From: Terriglobia bacterium
GTDB taxonomy: Bacteria; Acidobacteriota; Terriglobia; Terriglobales; Acidobacteriaceae
Length of the DNA: 64,000 nucleotides
Direction of reading: 5' to 3'
Assembly (NCBI GenBank): GCA_020073015.1
Contig: JAIQFZ010000028.1
Span: forward strand, 1 to 64,000
The stretch's first letter is position 1. Each line of letters starts with the position of its first letter. The translations under genes and the position numbers were made by a program. This document shows positions 63,574 to 64,000 of the stretch, one piece after another. The notes under the pieces are model-generated. The model did no database searches. It saw only the letters and a list, made by a program, of their open reading frames with translations, and was not told where the DNA came from.

Positions 63574-64000
63574 ATGCGCATCGTCATCGCCGGCGGCGGC
63601 ACGGGCGGACACGTCATCCCCGCCCTGGCCATCGCTCAGGAACTCAAGAAGCAGTTCGCCGCCGAAGTGCTCTTCATTGGCACGGCGCGCGGCATTGAAA
63701 CACGGCTCGTCCCGCAAGCCGGATTTCCGCTCGAACTGATCAAGGTGGGCGCGCTGAAGAACGTCAGCCTCCTGACTCGCGCGAAAACGATGTTCGACCT
63801 GCCGCGCGCGCTCTGGACGTCAGGCCGCATGCTTTCCGATTTCGATCCCGATGTGGTGATTGGCGTGGGGGGATATGCATCCGGGCCGGCGATGCTGGCG
63901 GCCATTCGCCGCCGCATTCCGACGCTGGCTTTCGAACCCAACGTTGTTCCCGGATTTGCGAATCGCCTGGTGGCCCGCTGGGTTTCGGCTGCCGCGGTGC
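63574..64000 (+). CDS. murG: UDP-GlcNAc:lipid I transferase MurG, 5' part
   Basis: Converts lipid I to lipid II at the inner membrane. The first 142 residues are visible: [20 protein letters not shown] with the acceptor GGTGGH loop, [19 protein letters not shown] and [16 protein letters not shown]. The gene runs off the right edge, so its length and ending are unknown. Confidence 0.93.
   Translation, partial: MRIVIAGGGTGGHVIPALAIAQELKKQFAAEVLFIGTARGIETRLVPQAGFPLELIKVGALKNVSLLTRAKTMFDLPRALWTSGRMLSDFDPDVVIGVGGYASGPAMLAAIRRRIPTLAFEPNVVPGFANRLVARWVSAAAV

Overview
The window is GC-rich bacterial DNA that most resembles an acidobacterium of the Koribacter/Terriglobus type. This is an inference from gene families: an Oar-like TonB receptor with a carboxypeptidase-regulatory domain, DUF2203, DUF309, a Cys3-Asp adenylate kinase and abundant intergenic hairpin repeats. 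No 16S gene, tRNA, CRISPR array or insertion sequence was seen. The right-hand edge cuts murG and the left-hand edge cuts rpsJ.

Region 1 (1-17460) is the S10-spc-alpha ribosomal superoperon, from the end of rpsJ through rplC-D-W-B, rpsS, rplV, rpsC, rplP, rpmC, rpsQ, rplN-X-E, rpsN, rpsH, rplF-R, rpsE, rpmD, rplO, secY, adk, map, infA, rpmJ, rpsM-K-D, rpoA and rplQ. Most gaps hold short self-complementary repeat elements. rpsK carries an apparent internal deletion with a frameshift. Region 2 (17461-25146) holds guaB, a VanZ-like protein, an MFS transporter, DUF2203, a secreted Ig-like protein, an ATP-type phosphofructokinase and an SH3 lipoprotein.

Region 3 (25147-38197) is accessory. It contains an outer-membrane porin and a PstS-like/TonB-C protein, both interrupted by in-frame TAG codons, then a DegT aminotransferase, DUF309, a large TonB-dependent receptor, a secreted protein, a membrane HExxH protein, a cytochrome P460, a PuuD-like membrane protein, hfq and hflX. 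Region 4 (38198-47016) has a histidine kinase with an NtrC-type regulator, a LysN-like aminotransferase, a Tat-exported M24 peptidase and small envelope proteins.

Region 5 (47017-50906, minus strand) is an assimilatory sulfate-reduction operon: sulfite reductase, siroheme synthase in two genes, and an Fe-S APS reductase. A previously unremarked cysteine-codon attenuator precedes it: a short leader with five consecutive Cys codons, an intrinsic terminator and mutually exclusive antiterminator pairing. The sulfite reductase itself lacks the segment carrying two cluster cysteines.

Region 6 (51188-64000) is the dcw cell-wall/division cluster: mraZ behind a three-repeat MraZ box, rsmH, a small ORF, ftsL, ftsI, murE, murF, mraY, murD, ftsW, an unknown gene and murG. 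Several genes across the window look damaged (rpsK, sulfite reductase, porin, TonB-C protein, possibly the Ig-like protein). An essential gene is among them, so assembly error must be excluded before biological meaning is given to any of these lesions.
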